A DNA stretch of 64,000 nt from Malonomonas rubra. Its GTDB lineage: Bacteria > Desulfobacterota > Desulfuromonadia > Desulfuromonadales > Geopsychrobacteraceae. The position numbers were made by a program, and so were the translations under genes. The first letter of the stretch is position 1; the number at the start of each line of letters is the position of its first letter. The stretch spans positions 1-64,000 of the forward strand of contig NZ_QKAP01000063.1 in assembly GCF_003247215.1 (NCBI RefSeq), written 5' to 3'. Below the pieces are notes generated by a model, which saw nothing but the letters and a program-made list of their open reading frames with translations, ran no database searches and was not told the origin of the DNA. Shown piece after piece: positions 45,339-54,243 of this stretch.

Positions 45339-46520
45339 ATGGCCATCTCGACAAAAGTCAATGAATGTGTCAAAGGCGCATCCTGGATTCGCAAAATGTT
45401 CGAGGAAGGGGCTGCTCTGCGCGAGCAGTACGGGGCCGACCAGGTCTTCGACTTCACCCTCGGCAACCCGACCATTGAACCACCCGCGGAACTCCACGAA
45501 GAGCTGAAACAAATCGCCAACAACCCAGTTCCGGGCATGCATCGTTACATGAACAACGCCGGTTTCGACGAGACCCGCGCCGCAGTCGCCGAGGTAATCG
45601 CCGAGAACTGCACGCAGCCGGTAACCGGCAACCATGTGGTCATGACCTGCGGTGCCGGCGCGGCACTGAACGTGGTTTTGAAAACCCTGCTCAATCCGGG
45701 TGACGAGGTCATCATCCTGACTCCCTTCTTTGTCGAGTACAAGTTCTACATCGACAACCACCAGGGGATTCCTGTCACCGTTGCCACTGATGACAACTTT
45801 CAGCCCGACCTGAAGGCAATCGGTTGCGCCATCAGCGAACGGACCAAGGCGATCATCATCAACTCGCCGAACAACCCGACTGGGGTGATCTATCCGGAGG
45901 AAACCCTCAAAGCCCTCGGGGTGCTGTTAAAAGAAAAAGAACAGCACTTCGGCACTAGCATCACAGCGATTTCCGATGAACCGTACGCTAAGATCAGTTA
46001 CGGCGAAGAGGTTCCCTGTATCTTCAACTGTGTTGAAAACGCCGTGATCGTCACCTCGCACTCCAAAGACCTAGCTCTACCGGGCGAGAGGATTGGTTAT
46101 CTGGCCGCCAACCCGGCGATGACCGATGTCGCTCTGTTCATGCAAGGCGCCATCTTCTGTAACCGGGTGCTCGGCTTCGTCAACGCTCCAGCACTGATGC
46201 AACGCCTGGTCACCAAGCTGCAGCACAGCAGCGTTGACAGCGAAATTTACCGCCGAAAACGCGACCTACTCTACGATAAGTTGACCGCCCTTGGTTTTGA
46301 GATGATCAAGCCGGGTGGCGGCTTCTACCTGTTTCCGAAATCACCGCTGACTGACGAAATGGAGTTTATAAGACTTGCTCAGAAGTACTGTATCCTGCTG
46401 GTTCCTGGCTCCGGTTTCGGCGTCCCAGGCTACTTCCGCATCGCTTACTGTGTTGATGATGAGATGATTGAGCGCAGTCTGCCCCGCTGGGAAGAGTTGG
46501 CAAAAGAGGTCGGGCTCTAA
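45339..46520 (+). CDS. Class I/II PLP-dependent aminotransferase
   Basis: A 393-residue fold-type I enzyme from ATG 45339 (AAGGA upstream); an ATG at 45255 would add 28 residues read through the leader and is unlikely. Motifs: HRYMNNAGFDETRAAVAE, VMTCGAGAALNVVL, IIINSPNNPTGVIYPEETL (Asn-Pro pair binding PLP), ISDEPYAKISYGE and the PLP Lys in TSHSKDLALPGERIGYLAA. The C-terminus has PGGGFYLFPKSPL. It belongs to the aspartate/alanine/aromatic aminotransferase group; the presence of pheA and tyrA nearby allows an aromatic role but does not prove it. It converges with the kinase gene, overlapping by 4 bases. Confidence 0.88.
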   Translation: MAISTKVNECVKGASWIRKMFEEGAALREQYGADQVFDFTLGNPTIEPPAELHEELKQIANNPVPGMHRYMNNAGFDETRAAVAEVIAENCTQPVTGNHVVMTCGAGAALNVVLKTLLNPGDEVIILTPFFVEYKFYIDNHQGIPVTVATDDNFQPDLKAIGCAISERTKAIIINSPNNPTGVIYPEETLKALGVLLKEKEQHFGTSITAISDEPYAKISYGEEVPCIFNCVENAVIVTSHSKDLALPGERIGYLAANPAMTDVALFMQGAIFCNRVLGFVNAPALMQRLVTKLQHSSVDSEIYRRKRDLLYDKLTALGFEMIKPGGGFYLFPKSPLTDEMEFIRLAQKYCILLVPGSGFGVPGYFRIAYCVDDEMIERSLPRWEELAKEVGL

Positions 46521-48874
46521 GCACCTGCTATTGCGCCCGGGGCAGAAAATGCCCTGCTCTGGGCGTCCCGTGACGACTGGTCAAGTAACTGTCGTATATT
46601 GCGTGCCATGTCCTCAAAGCTCACCGGCTTTAACAGAAATCCCCCGATCCCAAGCTGACGGGATCTGCGTTCGTCTATCGAATCACTAAAACCAGTAAAC
46701 ATCAAAATCGGCAGATCCGGCCGAATCTCCAATAGCTTGACCGCTAATTCAGCTCCCGTCATTCGCGGCATGGTCATATCGGTTAACACCAGATCGAATT
46801 GGTCAGGCTGTACTTCAAAGCAGGTCAAAGCCTCAAGACCGTTAACGGCAACCGAGACGCGATAGCCGATCTCACAGAGCATTTGCCGATGCGCTTCAAT
46901 CACTTCGACCTCGTCATCAACCAGCAAAATGTGCTCATGCCCTCCGATAGGCTCTTCTTCTCGGTAGGTGCCTTTTATTATTTGATCAGCACAGACCAGC
47001 GGTAACAACACCTCAAAACTGGTTCCTACCCCAAGGGTGCTCTGACAATTGATCCGGCCGTTATGAGCTTGGACAATGCCATGTACCATCGCCAGCCCCA
47101 TGCCGGTTCCCTCACCGCGCACTTTGGTCGTGAAATAAGGCTCGAAAATCCTTTCCACCAGATGTGTATCGATCCCTTCCCCGGTATCCTTGACCAGAAT
47201 CCTGCAGTAACTTCCCACAGGCAAACTGTCCCCTTCCGAAACCACGCATGAGCTGGTGATATCCACTTTTTTCAAGTCAACATCAAGCCGCCCACCGCAT
47301 TGCCGCATGGCATGAAAGGCGTTGGTACAGAGGTTCATGACAATCTGATGGATCTGAGTCTGATCGGCCAGCACAACTAGCCCATCCGCCGACTCATCAA
47401 GGGTCAGCTTAAGTTCGATAGTCGTTGGCAGGGTCGAACGCAGCAGCATAACCGCTTCGGAAATCACCGGCCCCAATGATACAGGCGAAAAGTTCTGCTC
47501 ACTGCGCCGGCTAAAAGCCAGGATCTGCCCGATCAGATTCTTGGCGCGGATACTGGCTTTCTTGATTTCGGCAAGTGCCGCGCCGTTGTCCCGCCCTTGA
47601 CCGGCGCGCATAATCGCCAGCTCTGTATAGCCAAGAACGGCAGCCAGGATATTGTTAAAATCATGGGCGACACCGCCAGCCAGTGTGCCAATGGCTTCCA
47701 TCTTGTGAGAATGTCGAAGCTGCGCCTCCAATTCTTTGCGGGACTCTTCATCGCGTTCCCGAGCGGCCATCTCCTGCAGTAGCGCCTGGTTTTTCTCCTG
47801 CAACTCTTGCTTGAGGTCAATCGCAGCGTGCATCGATCGCTCCATCCGCCTACTAACGCGCCTCATCACCAGCCAGGCCAGCATGAAGATGCTCAAAACA
47901 ACCGCGCTGACGCCATAAGAAACCAACAGCGCCCGCCGGGAAAACGACTCGGTCGCCGTGGGGAAATGATCCATATTCTTCAGCATTTTGTCACGTGACT
48001 GCTGCAGAACGGCTATCAATTCTGCCCGCGAAGAATTCAGTTTGCTGCGCAGACTCCGTTGCTGTACAAGAGCACTTTGCAACTGCGCCACATCAGTTGC
48101 GTAGGCTGGAATACGCGCCAACAGTACATCTGCATGTCTAGAGATTTCGTCAAATCCATCGGTCAAGGTATCGAGTGCCTGCCTCAGTATCTCCAAGGCT
48201 CCAGCCGACAACGTCTCTTCTGCAGACGCGTTTTCCGGTTCATTCATGCCACCCCGGCCAGAGATTTCGACTTCGATCAGATAGCGGGCTTTGAGCACAT
48301 GTTCCCGACAAAGCGGAATGATGGCGAACATCTGCCGCAACACCAACGGATCTTTACCGGACAATGTATACTCGATCATCTTCTGCCCAGTTTTCTCTTC
48401 CATCGCATCAAGGTGGTCTAAAAAAAACTGATGCGTTTCGTGCAAGCGAGAGAACAGCTGGCTGATGCCGATATTGTTCATGGCGTAGCGCGTGAAATCA
48501 TCTCCGTAATCGCTGAGTAATTCAAGTCTCAGTTGCCGTTGCTCAGTTGATTCAATCAGATCAAAATCCCCTCTGAGATCGGCAATTTCCTGCAGGAAAT
48601 GTTGACTGGAACGCTCTGAGGCGGAGAGATCTTCGTTACTATGCACAGCAACGTTCTGCACATCCTGTTCAAGATCGAAGATGACTTTTTCCAGAGGTGA
48701 ATTCAGTGCCATGATCTGGTACTGATTTCCCATCTCACGGACAATGAGCTGTTGAATACTGTCGATATTGTAGACGAGATAGGCCAAGGAAAGGCCGACT
48801 GCGGTCAGCGAAGCAATTCCGACCAGCAAAAAGATGATCGCAGGTTTCGTTTTAAAAAATGGCGCGTTTGCCAT
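46517..48874 (-). CDS. Hybrid sensor histidine kinase with C-terminal receiver
   Basis: A 785-residue membrane kinase. Helix 1 (about 14-36) and helix 2 (about 316-338) flank a large periplasmic helical sensor domain. A cytoplasmic coiled coil leads to the kinase core: HisKA with IGTLAGGVAHDFNNILAAV (phospho-acceptor His near 404), N-box NLCTNAFHAM, G1 VKDTGEGID and G2 GEGTGMGLAMVHGIV. A receiver follows (about 648-765) with HILLVDDEVEV, the acceptor Asp in LVLTDMTMPRMTG, and KPVS. No separate response regulator or output gene is adjacent. It lies 51 bases after a periplasmic binding-protein gene that may feed it a ligand signal. Confidence 0.9.
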   Translation of the reverse strand: MANAPFFKTKPAIIFLLVGIASLTAVGLSLAYLVYNIDSIQQLIVREMGNQYQIMALNSPLEKVIFDLEQDVQNVAVHSNEDLSASERSSQHFLQEIADLRGDFDLIESTEQRQLRLELLSDYGDDFTRYAMNNIGISQLFSRLHETHQFFLDHLDAMEEKTGQKMIEYTLSGKDPLVLRQMFAIIPLCREHVLKARYLIEVEISGRGGMNEPENASAEETLSAGALEILRQALDTLTDGFDEISRHADVLLARIPAYATDVAQLQSALVQQRSLRSKLNSSRAELIAVLQQSRDKMLKNMDHFPTATESFSRRALLVSYGVSAVVLSIFMLAWLVMRRVSRRMERSMHAAIDLKQELQEKNQALLQEMAARERDEESRKELEAQLRHSHKMEAIGTLAGGVAHDFNNILAAVLGYTELAIMRAGQGRDNGAALAEIKKASIRAKNLIGQILAFSRRSEQNFSPVSLGPVISEAVMLLRSTLPTTIELKLTLDESADGLVVLADQTQIHQIVMNLCTNAFHAMRQCGGRLDVDLKKVDITSSCVVSEGDSLPVGSYCRILVKDTGEGIDTHLVERIFEPYFTTKVRGEGTGMGLAMVHGIVQAHNGRINCQSTLGVGTSFEVLLPLVCADQIIKGTYREEEPIGGHEHILLVDDEVEVIEAHRQMLCEIGYRVSVAVNGLEALTCFEVQPDQFDLVLTDMTMPRMTGAELAVKLLEIRPDLPILMFTGFSDSIDERRSRQLGIGGFLLKPVSFEDMARNIRQLLDQSSRDAQSRAFSAPGAIAGA

Positions 48875-48925
48875 TCGGCGCTTCCTCGCTCGTCATCAAC
48901 GTCGATTGCCCGCAGCTCAAGATGT

Positions 48926-49936
48926 TTATTTCACCAGTTCGGCACCGATTAATGCGATCGGTTTCAGCTTGAGTCCAAGCTGCTCGGCAATTCCAACATT
49001 GATCACGCGATGACCATTGCGATTTTGGGTGATGGGCAACAACTCTATATCGGTCCCGGACATTAGCTCGACAGCCATTCTTGCTGCAACAGCCCCCTGC
49101 TCTTGCCCCAGCTTTGCCACAGCGCAGAGAAGCCCGGCTTCCACCTCCCAGGCGGAAACCCCGAGCGTCGGTTTTCCCCAGTACCGATTCACCAGGTTGA
49201 TCACCTCTTCCGAAGACAAAGGGCTACCACTTTTTGCCGGTGTTCCGGAGAGATTCAGAACCAGCAAGGCGTCTGCACGGAGTTGAAGATCAGCCAGTGC
49301 TGTCACCAGCTGGTGCTCGTTTTCAATCCTCACAAATTCTGAGATTTCCGCTTTATACAGTTTTGCTTCTTTTTCAAGTTGAGCGATGTTGGTCCTGTTT
49401 GAAGGTGTTTCACGATAAAGTACCGCGATTTTTTTGACCATGGGTGAAATCAACTGCAGAAGACTGATACTTTCGCGATAATGCTTTTTTTCCAAGATGC
49501 CGGTTACATTTTTAGCAGGATACCCATATTTTGTTGCATCATCGTTGACCCCGCAAAAAATCACGGGTGTTTTAACCTTGTTCATCAGATAAGGAACAAC
49601 GAACATTGACTGGACGTTATCTTCCGCAGCGATTACCGCATCAGGTTTCAGGGCCTGATAAAGCTCAAAGGCCTCCTTGGCCTTGGCTTCCCCATCCGCC
49701 AGATTTCTTTTCGTATCCATGTAAAAATAATTGAGCTGCGCTGTGCTGAGTACCGACTCGATCCCGACTCTGGTTTCCTCATGCCAAGGATAATCCTCAT
49801 GATACCCCATGACGACCAGAATCTTTTTGTTCTTCAGATCAATCTCGTCACAGCATGCAGAAGAGACCAGTATCGACAGGACGCAAAATACCAGCAAAGC
49901 GTTCAGTGGATAGCGGAAGCGAGGAAACGGCATCAT
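48926..49936 (-). CDS. Periplasmic substrate-binding protein (ABC_sub_bind family)
   Basis: A 336-residue secreted protein with a signal peptide ending near SSACCDE; the double Cys could be a lipobox. It reads KKILVVMGYHEDYPWHEETR, KPDAVIAAEDNVQSMFVVPY, TPVIFCGVNDD and IAVLYRETPSNRTN, the two-lobe Rossmann pattern of the PF04392 group. No permease or ATPase genes accompany it; a sensor kinase follows instead, so it probably acts as a ligand sensor for that kinase. A second ATG three bases downstream has better ribosome-site spacing. Confidence 0.82.
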   Translation of the reverse strand: MMPFPRFRYPLNALLVFCVLSILVSSACCDEIDLKNKKILVVMGYHEDYPWHEETRVGIESVLSTAQLNYFYMDTKRNLADGEAKAKEAFELYQALKPDAVIAAEDNVQSMFVVPYLMNKVKTPVIFCGVNDDATKYGYPAKNVTGILEKKHYRESISLLQLISPMVKKIAVLYRETPSNRTNIAQLEKEAKLYKAEISEFVRIENEHQLVTALADLQLRADALLVLNLSGTPAKSGSPLSSEEVINLVNRYWGKPTLGVSAWEVEAGLLCAVAKLGQEQGAVAARMAVELMSGTDIELLPITQNRNGHRVINVGIAEQLGLKLKPIALIGAELVK

Positions 49937-49960
49937 CTGCTCCTTTTCCGTAGCAGTTAA

Positions 49961-49989
49961 ATTAGATTATTTACATGATTATTCGCCAA
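49961..49989 (-). promoter_or_regulatory. Possible promoter of the binding-protein/kinase operon
   Basis: Minus-strand TTGGCG (49984-49989) and TCTAAT (49961-49966) with a 17-base spacer, ending 25 bases before the gene start. The -10 matches five of six positions. The surrounding gap is AT-rich. Confidence 0.42.
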
Positions 49990-50033
49990 CGTGCAAGAAA
50001 AATAAAAGTGTTCCCAAGCAGACCGCTCAGAGA

Positions 50034-51017
50034 TTAACAAGGATACAATGACTTCTGAAAACCGATTTCAGCTTGCAGATGGGCGGGTTTAAGCACGGCT
50101 TCAGGACTGACATAGCGTACTTCACATTCAAGTTCGAATCCGATCTGCTGATGCACGGTTTTTCTAATCAGTTCGATTAACGCCAAAACGTCAGCGGAAC
50201 TGGCACCGCCTTGATTAACGATAAAGTTGGCATGTTGGCGAGAAACCTCCGCCTGCCCGACGCGGGTTCCTTTCAGGCCGGCATCCTCGATGATTTTCCC
50301 TGGCGGACCAACGCTGGCATGCATTTCAGCGGTACTGAGAAACACTGAACCACAGTTCGGAAGTTTACGCGGAAACTTCTGCCGACGCATACGCAAATCA
50401 TCGATCATTTCACGCCGCACTTCATCCAAATCTCCCTGAGGGCACTCAAGCTCAGCCTCGACCACAACGCAGCCGGTCCCCTGCAGATCACTGTGCCGGT
50501 AGGAAAAGGCGCAGTCCTCTCGGTTCAAGTGCCGCACTTCTCCTTGCGCATCGACAATCGTCACCCGCACAATGTTCTCTCCAATCCCTTTGCGCTGGCT
50601 GCCGCCGTTCATCATCACCAGTCCGCCGAGGGTTCCGGGAATACCGACCGTGTGTTCCAGCCCGGTCAACCCGGCACGCATCGACAAACGCGCCAATTGC
50701 GGAACCCAAGTTCCGCCACCGGCGATAATCTTCTGCCCCTCGATACGGATCGAACCGAGCGCTGCACCGATCTTCATTACAACGCCACGTACCCCGGCAT
50801 CGTCGAACAACAGGTTGGTCCCCTGCCCGATCACCACCAGTGGAACTTGGTATTCCTTCACCAACTTCACTACGGTTGCAACCTGCGCAACCGATTCCGG
50901 TTCAACAAACAGGTCAGCAGAACCGCCGATCTTCCAGCTGTTGTGTTTTGCCAGTGGAGCGTTCTCAGTGATCTTGCCGACCCCGGCGGCAGCTATTTTC
51001 TGTAGTCCTTCCGTCAT
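50034..51017 (-). CDS. murB: UDP-N-acetylenolpyruvoylglucosamine reductase
   Basis: MurB reduces the enolpyruvyl group to make UDP-MurNAc for peptidoglycan. The 327-residue FAD enzyme has NTxT-like start KHNSWKIGGSADLFVEPES, VVIGQGTNLLFDDAGVRGVV, the FAD-binding GIPGTLGGLVMMNGGS, FSYRHSDL, and the catalytic Ser in KLPNCGSVFLS followed by GPPGKIIEDAGLKG. It is the short type II form. Its ATG overlaps the recJ stop; it lies outside the usual mur/fts cluster. Confidence 0.94.
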   Translation of the reverse strand: MTEGLQKIAAAGVGKITENAPLAKHNSWKIGGSADLFVEPESVAQVATVVKLVKEYQVPLVVIGQGTNLLFDDAGVRGVVMKIGAALGSIRIEGQKIIAGGGTWVPQLARLSMRAGLTGLEHTVGIPGTLGGLVMMNGGSQRKGIGENIVRVTIVDAQGEVRHLNREDCAFSYRHSDLQGTGCVVVEAELECPQGDLDEVRREMIDDLRMRRQKFPRKLPNCGSVFLSTAEMHASVGPPGKIIEDAGLKGTRVGQAEVSRQHANFIVNQGGASSADVLALIELIRKTVHQQIGFELECEVRYVSPEAVLKPAHLQAEIGFQKSLYPC

Positions 51018-52738
51018 CTGTTGGCCCTACGAAAATCGACCACCTGCAGTTGAACTGAACTTTGCCCGCGCCAGCGGTTGATGCCAGGCCGAAACAACAG
51101 ATCGACTTCATCCGACAGTTCTTCGAATCGTTCGGCCATACCGAAGGCGATACAACCAAGTTGCAGATTATCCCGCTCGACGTCAAACTTGAGATGCTTC
51201 TCGCCTAAAATCCTCGGTGCAATCACGCTGCAGTTTTCGGCATAAAAAGCAGGCTGCGGATTTCCTGCCCCGAAGGGTTGCAAAGTTTCCAGCTCCGCAA
51301 CCTGTCTCATGCTCAAATCGGACAATCGGCATTGCCCGTCATGGGAAATTTTCGGCACCAGATCTTCAGCAGTCAATTCCCGGCGAGCGACCTGCTCGAA
51401 AAGCTCGGTAAAAACTTCCAGCTTTTCCACGGATAAAGAAAGACCGGCCGCCATTGCATGGCCGCCGAAACCGAACAGTGGCTCGGCACATTGCTGCAAA
51501 GCGCGATAGAGATTAAAGTTACTGATGGAACGGCAGGAACCTTTGCCTTGCTCCTTTTCCAAAGAGATCATCACGGTCGGCCGATGATAACGCTCTACCA
51601 AGCGGCTGGCAACGATGCCGATCACGCCGGAATGCCAACGCGGATCGGCCAAAACAATGCTGTAGCGCTCTTTTTTCTCCAGTTCTGAGAGACGGCTGAT
51701 TGCCTGCTCCAGGGTCTGCTGCTCTATCTGCTGGCGGTCACGATTGAAACTATCGAGAAGTTCAGCCAGTTCCTGCACCTCCTGCAGATCGTCGCCGAGC
51801 AAAAGTTTGACGCCGAGAGCAGCATCTTCCAAACGGCCGGCGGCATTTAACCGCGGTGCCAGCCGGAAGCCGACCGCTCCACAGGTGACCTGATTGACAT
51901 CAGCCACCTTTTTCAGGGCCGCCATCCCCGGTCGTGTCCCCTGCTGAAGAAGTTGCAACCCAGCACGCACTAGGATTCGATTGACGCCACTGAGCGGGAC
52001 AATATCAGCAATCGTGCCTAATGCGACCAGATCCAGACCTTGCCGCAAATCTGGTTCGGGATGATGATTGAAGTAACCGTTTTCACGTAAACGTCGCCGC
52101 AGTCCGACCAGCAGAAAAAAGGCTACTCCAACGCCGGACAACTCTGTCCAGGGGAAACGACTACCCGGCAGATGTGGATTGACCAGCGCCAAACAGATTG
52201 GCAGTTCATCGGGAGGCTGATGGTGGTCGGTGATGATCAGATCGAGCCCCAGCTCGGAAACAAGATCGGCTTCGGCGTGAGCGGTAACTCCGCAGTCGAC
52301 CGAGACGATCAATTGGCAACCGTTATCCTTAGCCTGACGGATCGCATCAGCTGAAAGTCCGTAACCATCTTTCATCCGAAGCGGGATATGGTATTCGACC
52401 TGCCCGCCCAACTGGCGCAGGGTTTCGACCAGCAGCGTGCAGCCGGTAATACCATCGACGTCATAATCGCCATGCACAGCGATTTTCTCCCGGCGCACCA
52501 AGGCCTGTTCCAGGCGGCTGCAAGCAATTGCCATGTCGGGCAACAGACTCGGATCTGGCAAGGTTCCAAGACGGGCATGGATGAATTCCTGACCTTGCTC
52601 AGCGGTACAAATCCCGCGCAACAACAAAGCTCGTGCCGTCAGAGGTTGGATAGCGAGCTTTTCAGACAGAAAGTTTACTTCCGCCAGGCTCGGTTCGCTG
52701 TCCCGCAGCTGCCAGCGCCGTCCCTTCACCGGTTCCAT
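51014..52738 (-). CDS. recJ: Single-strand DNA 5'-3' exonuclease
   Basis: RecJ degrades single-stranded DNA in recombination and mismatch repair. The 574-residue protein has the DHH phosphoesterase motifs IAVHGDYDVDGITG (87-100), IVSVDCGVTAH (144-154) and IITDHHQPPDELP (168-180), the DHHA1 region with GHAMAAGLSL, and the C-terminal OB fold (about 460-570). It overlaps the beta-helix lipoprotein gene by 13 bases and murB by 4 bases, and lies near secDF as in some other deltaproteobacteria. Confidence 0.96.
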   Translation of the reverse strand: MEPVKGRRWQLRDSEPSLAEVNFLSEKLAIQPLTARALLLRGICTAEQGQEFIHARLGTLPDPSLLPDMAIACSRLEQALVRREKIAVHGDYDVDGITGCTLLVETLRQLGGQVEYHIPLRMKDGYGLSADAIRQAKDNGCQLIVSVDCGVTAHAEADLVSELGLDLIITDHHQPPDELPICLALVNPHLPGSRFPWTELSGVGVAFFLLVGLRRRLRENGYFNHHPEPDLRQGLDLVALGTIADIVPLSGVNRILVRAGLQLLQQGTRPGMAALKKVADVNQVTCGAVGFRLAPRLNAAGRLEDAALGVKLLLGDDLQEVQELAELLDSFNRDRQQIEQQTLEQAISRLSELEKKERYSIVLADPRWHSGVIGIVASRLVERYHRPTVMISLEKEQGKGSCRSISNFNLYRALQQCAEPLFGFGGHAMAAGLSLSVEKLEVFTELFEQVARRELTAEDLVPKISHDGQCRLSDLSMRQVAELETLQPFGAGNPQPAFYAENCSVIAPRILGEKHLKFDVERDNLQLGCIAFGMAERFEELSDEVDLLFRPGINRWRGQSSVQLQVVDFRRANR

Positions 52739-53601
52739 CGATCCCTCGCATCCGGGTCTGGATTTGAGCGCATCGGCAGATAATCGATGATGCCCAGCCA
52801 GTCATCGATCCGGCCGTCATAAAAGCGGGTCGGAAGACTTTTTGCTGTGTGCCCTCCCCAGAAGTTTTTCTTCAGCACCACCTGCTTACGCACCCCTTCA
52901 CCCAAACTGACTTCGTAGATACGGTTGTCGATAAAACTGTTGTTTTCAATCTTGTAGTCTTGTGGCGCCGAAGAGATGAACAGGCCTTTATCGTTATTGC
53001 GGATCAGGTTTTTACAGATGACCGGAGCACCGAAATGGAAACGGATGGCTGCGCCGTTGTTCTCAAACAGATTCTTCTCGATCAACATTTTCGTGTCATG
53101 AAAACGGACACCGACCAAGTTGTTAGCAAAGCGAGAATTTTCCACCACCACCCAAGACTCGCGTGCATGCACGGCACTGTCGGCCTGGCGAAAAACGGAA
53201 TACTCAAACCGGGCTTGGGGCGAACCTTCAATATTGATCCCTCCCCAGCTCCCTGGCGGAGCACTGGCTTCAATATACTGGAAAGAGATCGGCGCATCCG
53301 CGGTGCCTTCCGCTAGCAGCTTCCCGCGTACTATCAGTTCACTTCCTGGGAAATAGGGATGCTCGCTCAGCTCATCTTCGCTTGGCGCAAGCGGCAGAAA
53401 AAAAACTTTGGTGCCAGGGGCAATAGTGAGGACGGCATCTTCAACCAAAATAACATTCCCCCGCAGATAAACCTCCCCCCGCCATTCGATCTGTCCCTGC
53501 AAATCGCCTTGAACGATCGGCTTCATCGCACAAGAGGGGAGCAAACCTAATGGAACCAGCAGCAAAATATAAAACAGCAGACGCAGCAAGAGTCTCGTCA
53601 T
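52726..53601 (-). CDS. Beta-helix repeat lipoprotein (NosD-like)
   Basis: A 291-residue precursor whose signal peptide ends LLPSC, a lipobox (Cys24). The mature part is a right-handed parallel beta-helix: turns such as VVVENSRFANNLVGVRFHDT, MLIEKNLFENNGAAIRFHFG and YKIENNSFIDNRIYEVSLGE repeat the N-x-F-x-N-N pattern of NosD/CASH-domain proteins. A C-terminal segment has KKNFWGGHTAKSLPTRFYDG. Surface or periplasmic binding of a polymer is plausible; function is unknown. It is coupled to recJ by overlap. Confidence 0.75.
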   Translation of the reverse strand: MTRLLLRLLFYILLLVPLGLLPSCAMKPIVQGDLQGQIEWRGEVYLRGNVILVEDAVLTIAPGTKVFFLPLAPSEDELSEHPYFPGSELIVRGKLLAEGTADAPISFQYIEASAPPGSWGGINIEGSPQARFEYSVFRQADSAVHARESWVVVENSRFANNLVGVRFHDTKMLIEKNLFENNGAAIRFHFGAPVICKNLIRNNDKGLFISSAPQDYKIENNSFIDNRIYEVSLGEGVRKQVVLKKNFWGGHTAKSLPTRFYDGRIDDWLGIIDYLPMRSNPDPDARDRWNR

Positions 53602-53610
53602 AGAAAGAAG

Positions 53611-53636
53611 TCAGGCCGGGGCGAACCCCGGCCTGA
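53611..53636 (-). terminator. GC-rich hairpin between TPR gene and lipoprotein gene
   Basis: TCAGGCCGGGG and CCCCGGCCTGA form an 11-base-pair stem closed by a four-base loop (TTCG on the minus strand). The following ACTTCTTTCT is only mildly T-rich, so it is a weak terminator, pause or mRNA-stabilising structure within the operon. Confidence 0.55.
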
Positions 53637-53646
53637 GTCGATCAAT

Positions 53647-54219
53647 TTATTGTGGTTGTTGAGTCGTTGGTTGATTCTTCAGCGCTTCCAGATCCGCCCG
53701 GACCTGCGCTGCACCCGGGCCGCTTGGGTTGATCGCCAGGAATTTTTCCCACGTTTCGATCGTTTTGGAGATATCCTGCAGATCATAACGATAAACGATG
53801 CCGAGATTGTAAAGGCTCTGCTGATGGTTCGGATTCAGCTTATTCGCCTCTTCGAAATTCTTGATCGCTTTATCGAACCAACCGAGCCGCCGATACATAA
53901 CCCCTTGATCAGTCAATATGTTGGGATCGTTCCGGTCCAGTTCCAATGCTTTTTCATAGGCCTCGACTGCCTTCATCGCTTGGTCCGAGTCAAAATAGTT
54001 GTGCCCCAACTGAACCCAGGCATTACGATTGGACGGCTCTTTAGCCACGATCCCTTCCAGCATCGAAATCTGTTGCTGATAGTTGACCGCAGGGGCCGCA
54101 GGCGGAGCGCCGTTTCCTGCAACCTGGGGGTTTTTATCCTGCATATTGGTGAATATGACTGCGATCAAGCCACCAACAATCAAGGAAACGACGACCAGTA
54201 AAATCGTCTCTTTCTTCAT
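53647..54219 (-). CDS. Membrane-anchored TPR protein
   Basis: A 190-residue protein with an N-terminal membrane helix (TILLVVVSLIVGGLIAVIF, residues 4-22), a short Pro/Ala linker and about three tetratricopeptide repeats (NAWVQLGHNYFDSDQAMKAV, NILTDQGVMYRRLGWFDKAI, QQSLYNLGIVYRYDLQDISK), ending in a Gln-rich tail. It resembles the CcmH/NrfG-like anchored TPR proteins that follow secDF in related genomes. It likely serves protein assembly at the periplasmic face. It starts 24 bases after secF. Confidence 0.78.
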   Translation of the reverse strand: MKKETILLVVVSLIVGGLIAVIFTNMQDKNPQVAGNGAPPAAPAVNYQQQISMLEGIVAKEPSNRNAWVQLGHNYFDSDQAMKAVEAYEKALELDRNDPNILTDQGVMYRRLGWFDKAIKNFEEANKLNPNHQQSLYNLGIVYRYDLQDISKTIETWEKFLAINPSGPGAAQVRADLEALKNQPTTQQPQ

Positions 54220-54243
54220 CCTCTAACCTCCGCTGATGATCGG

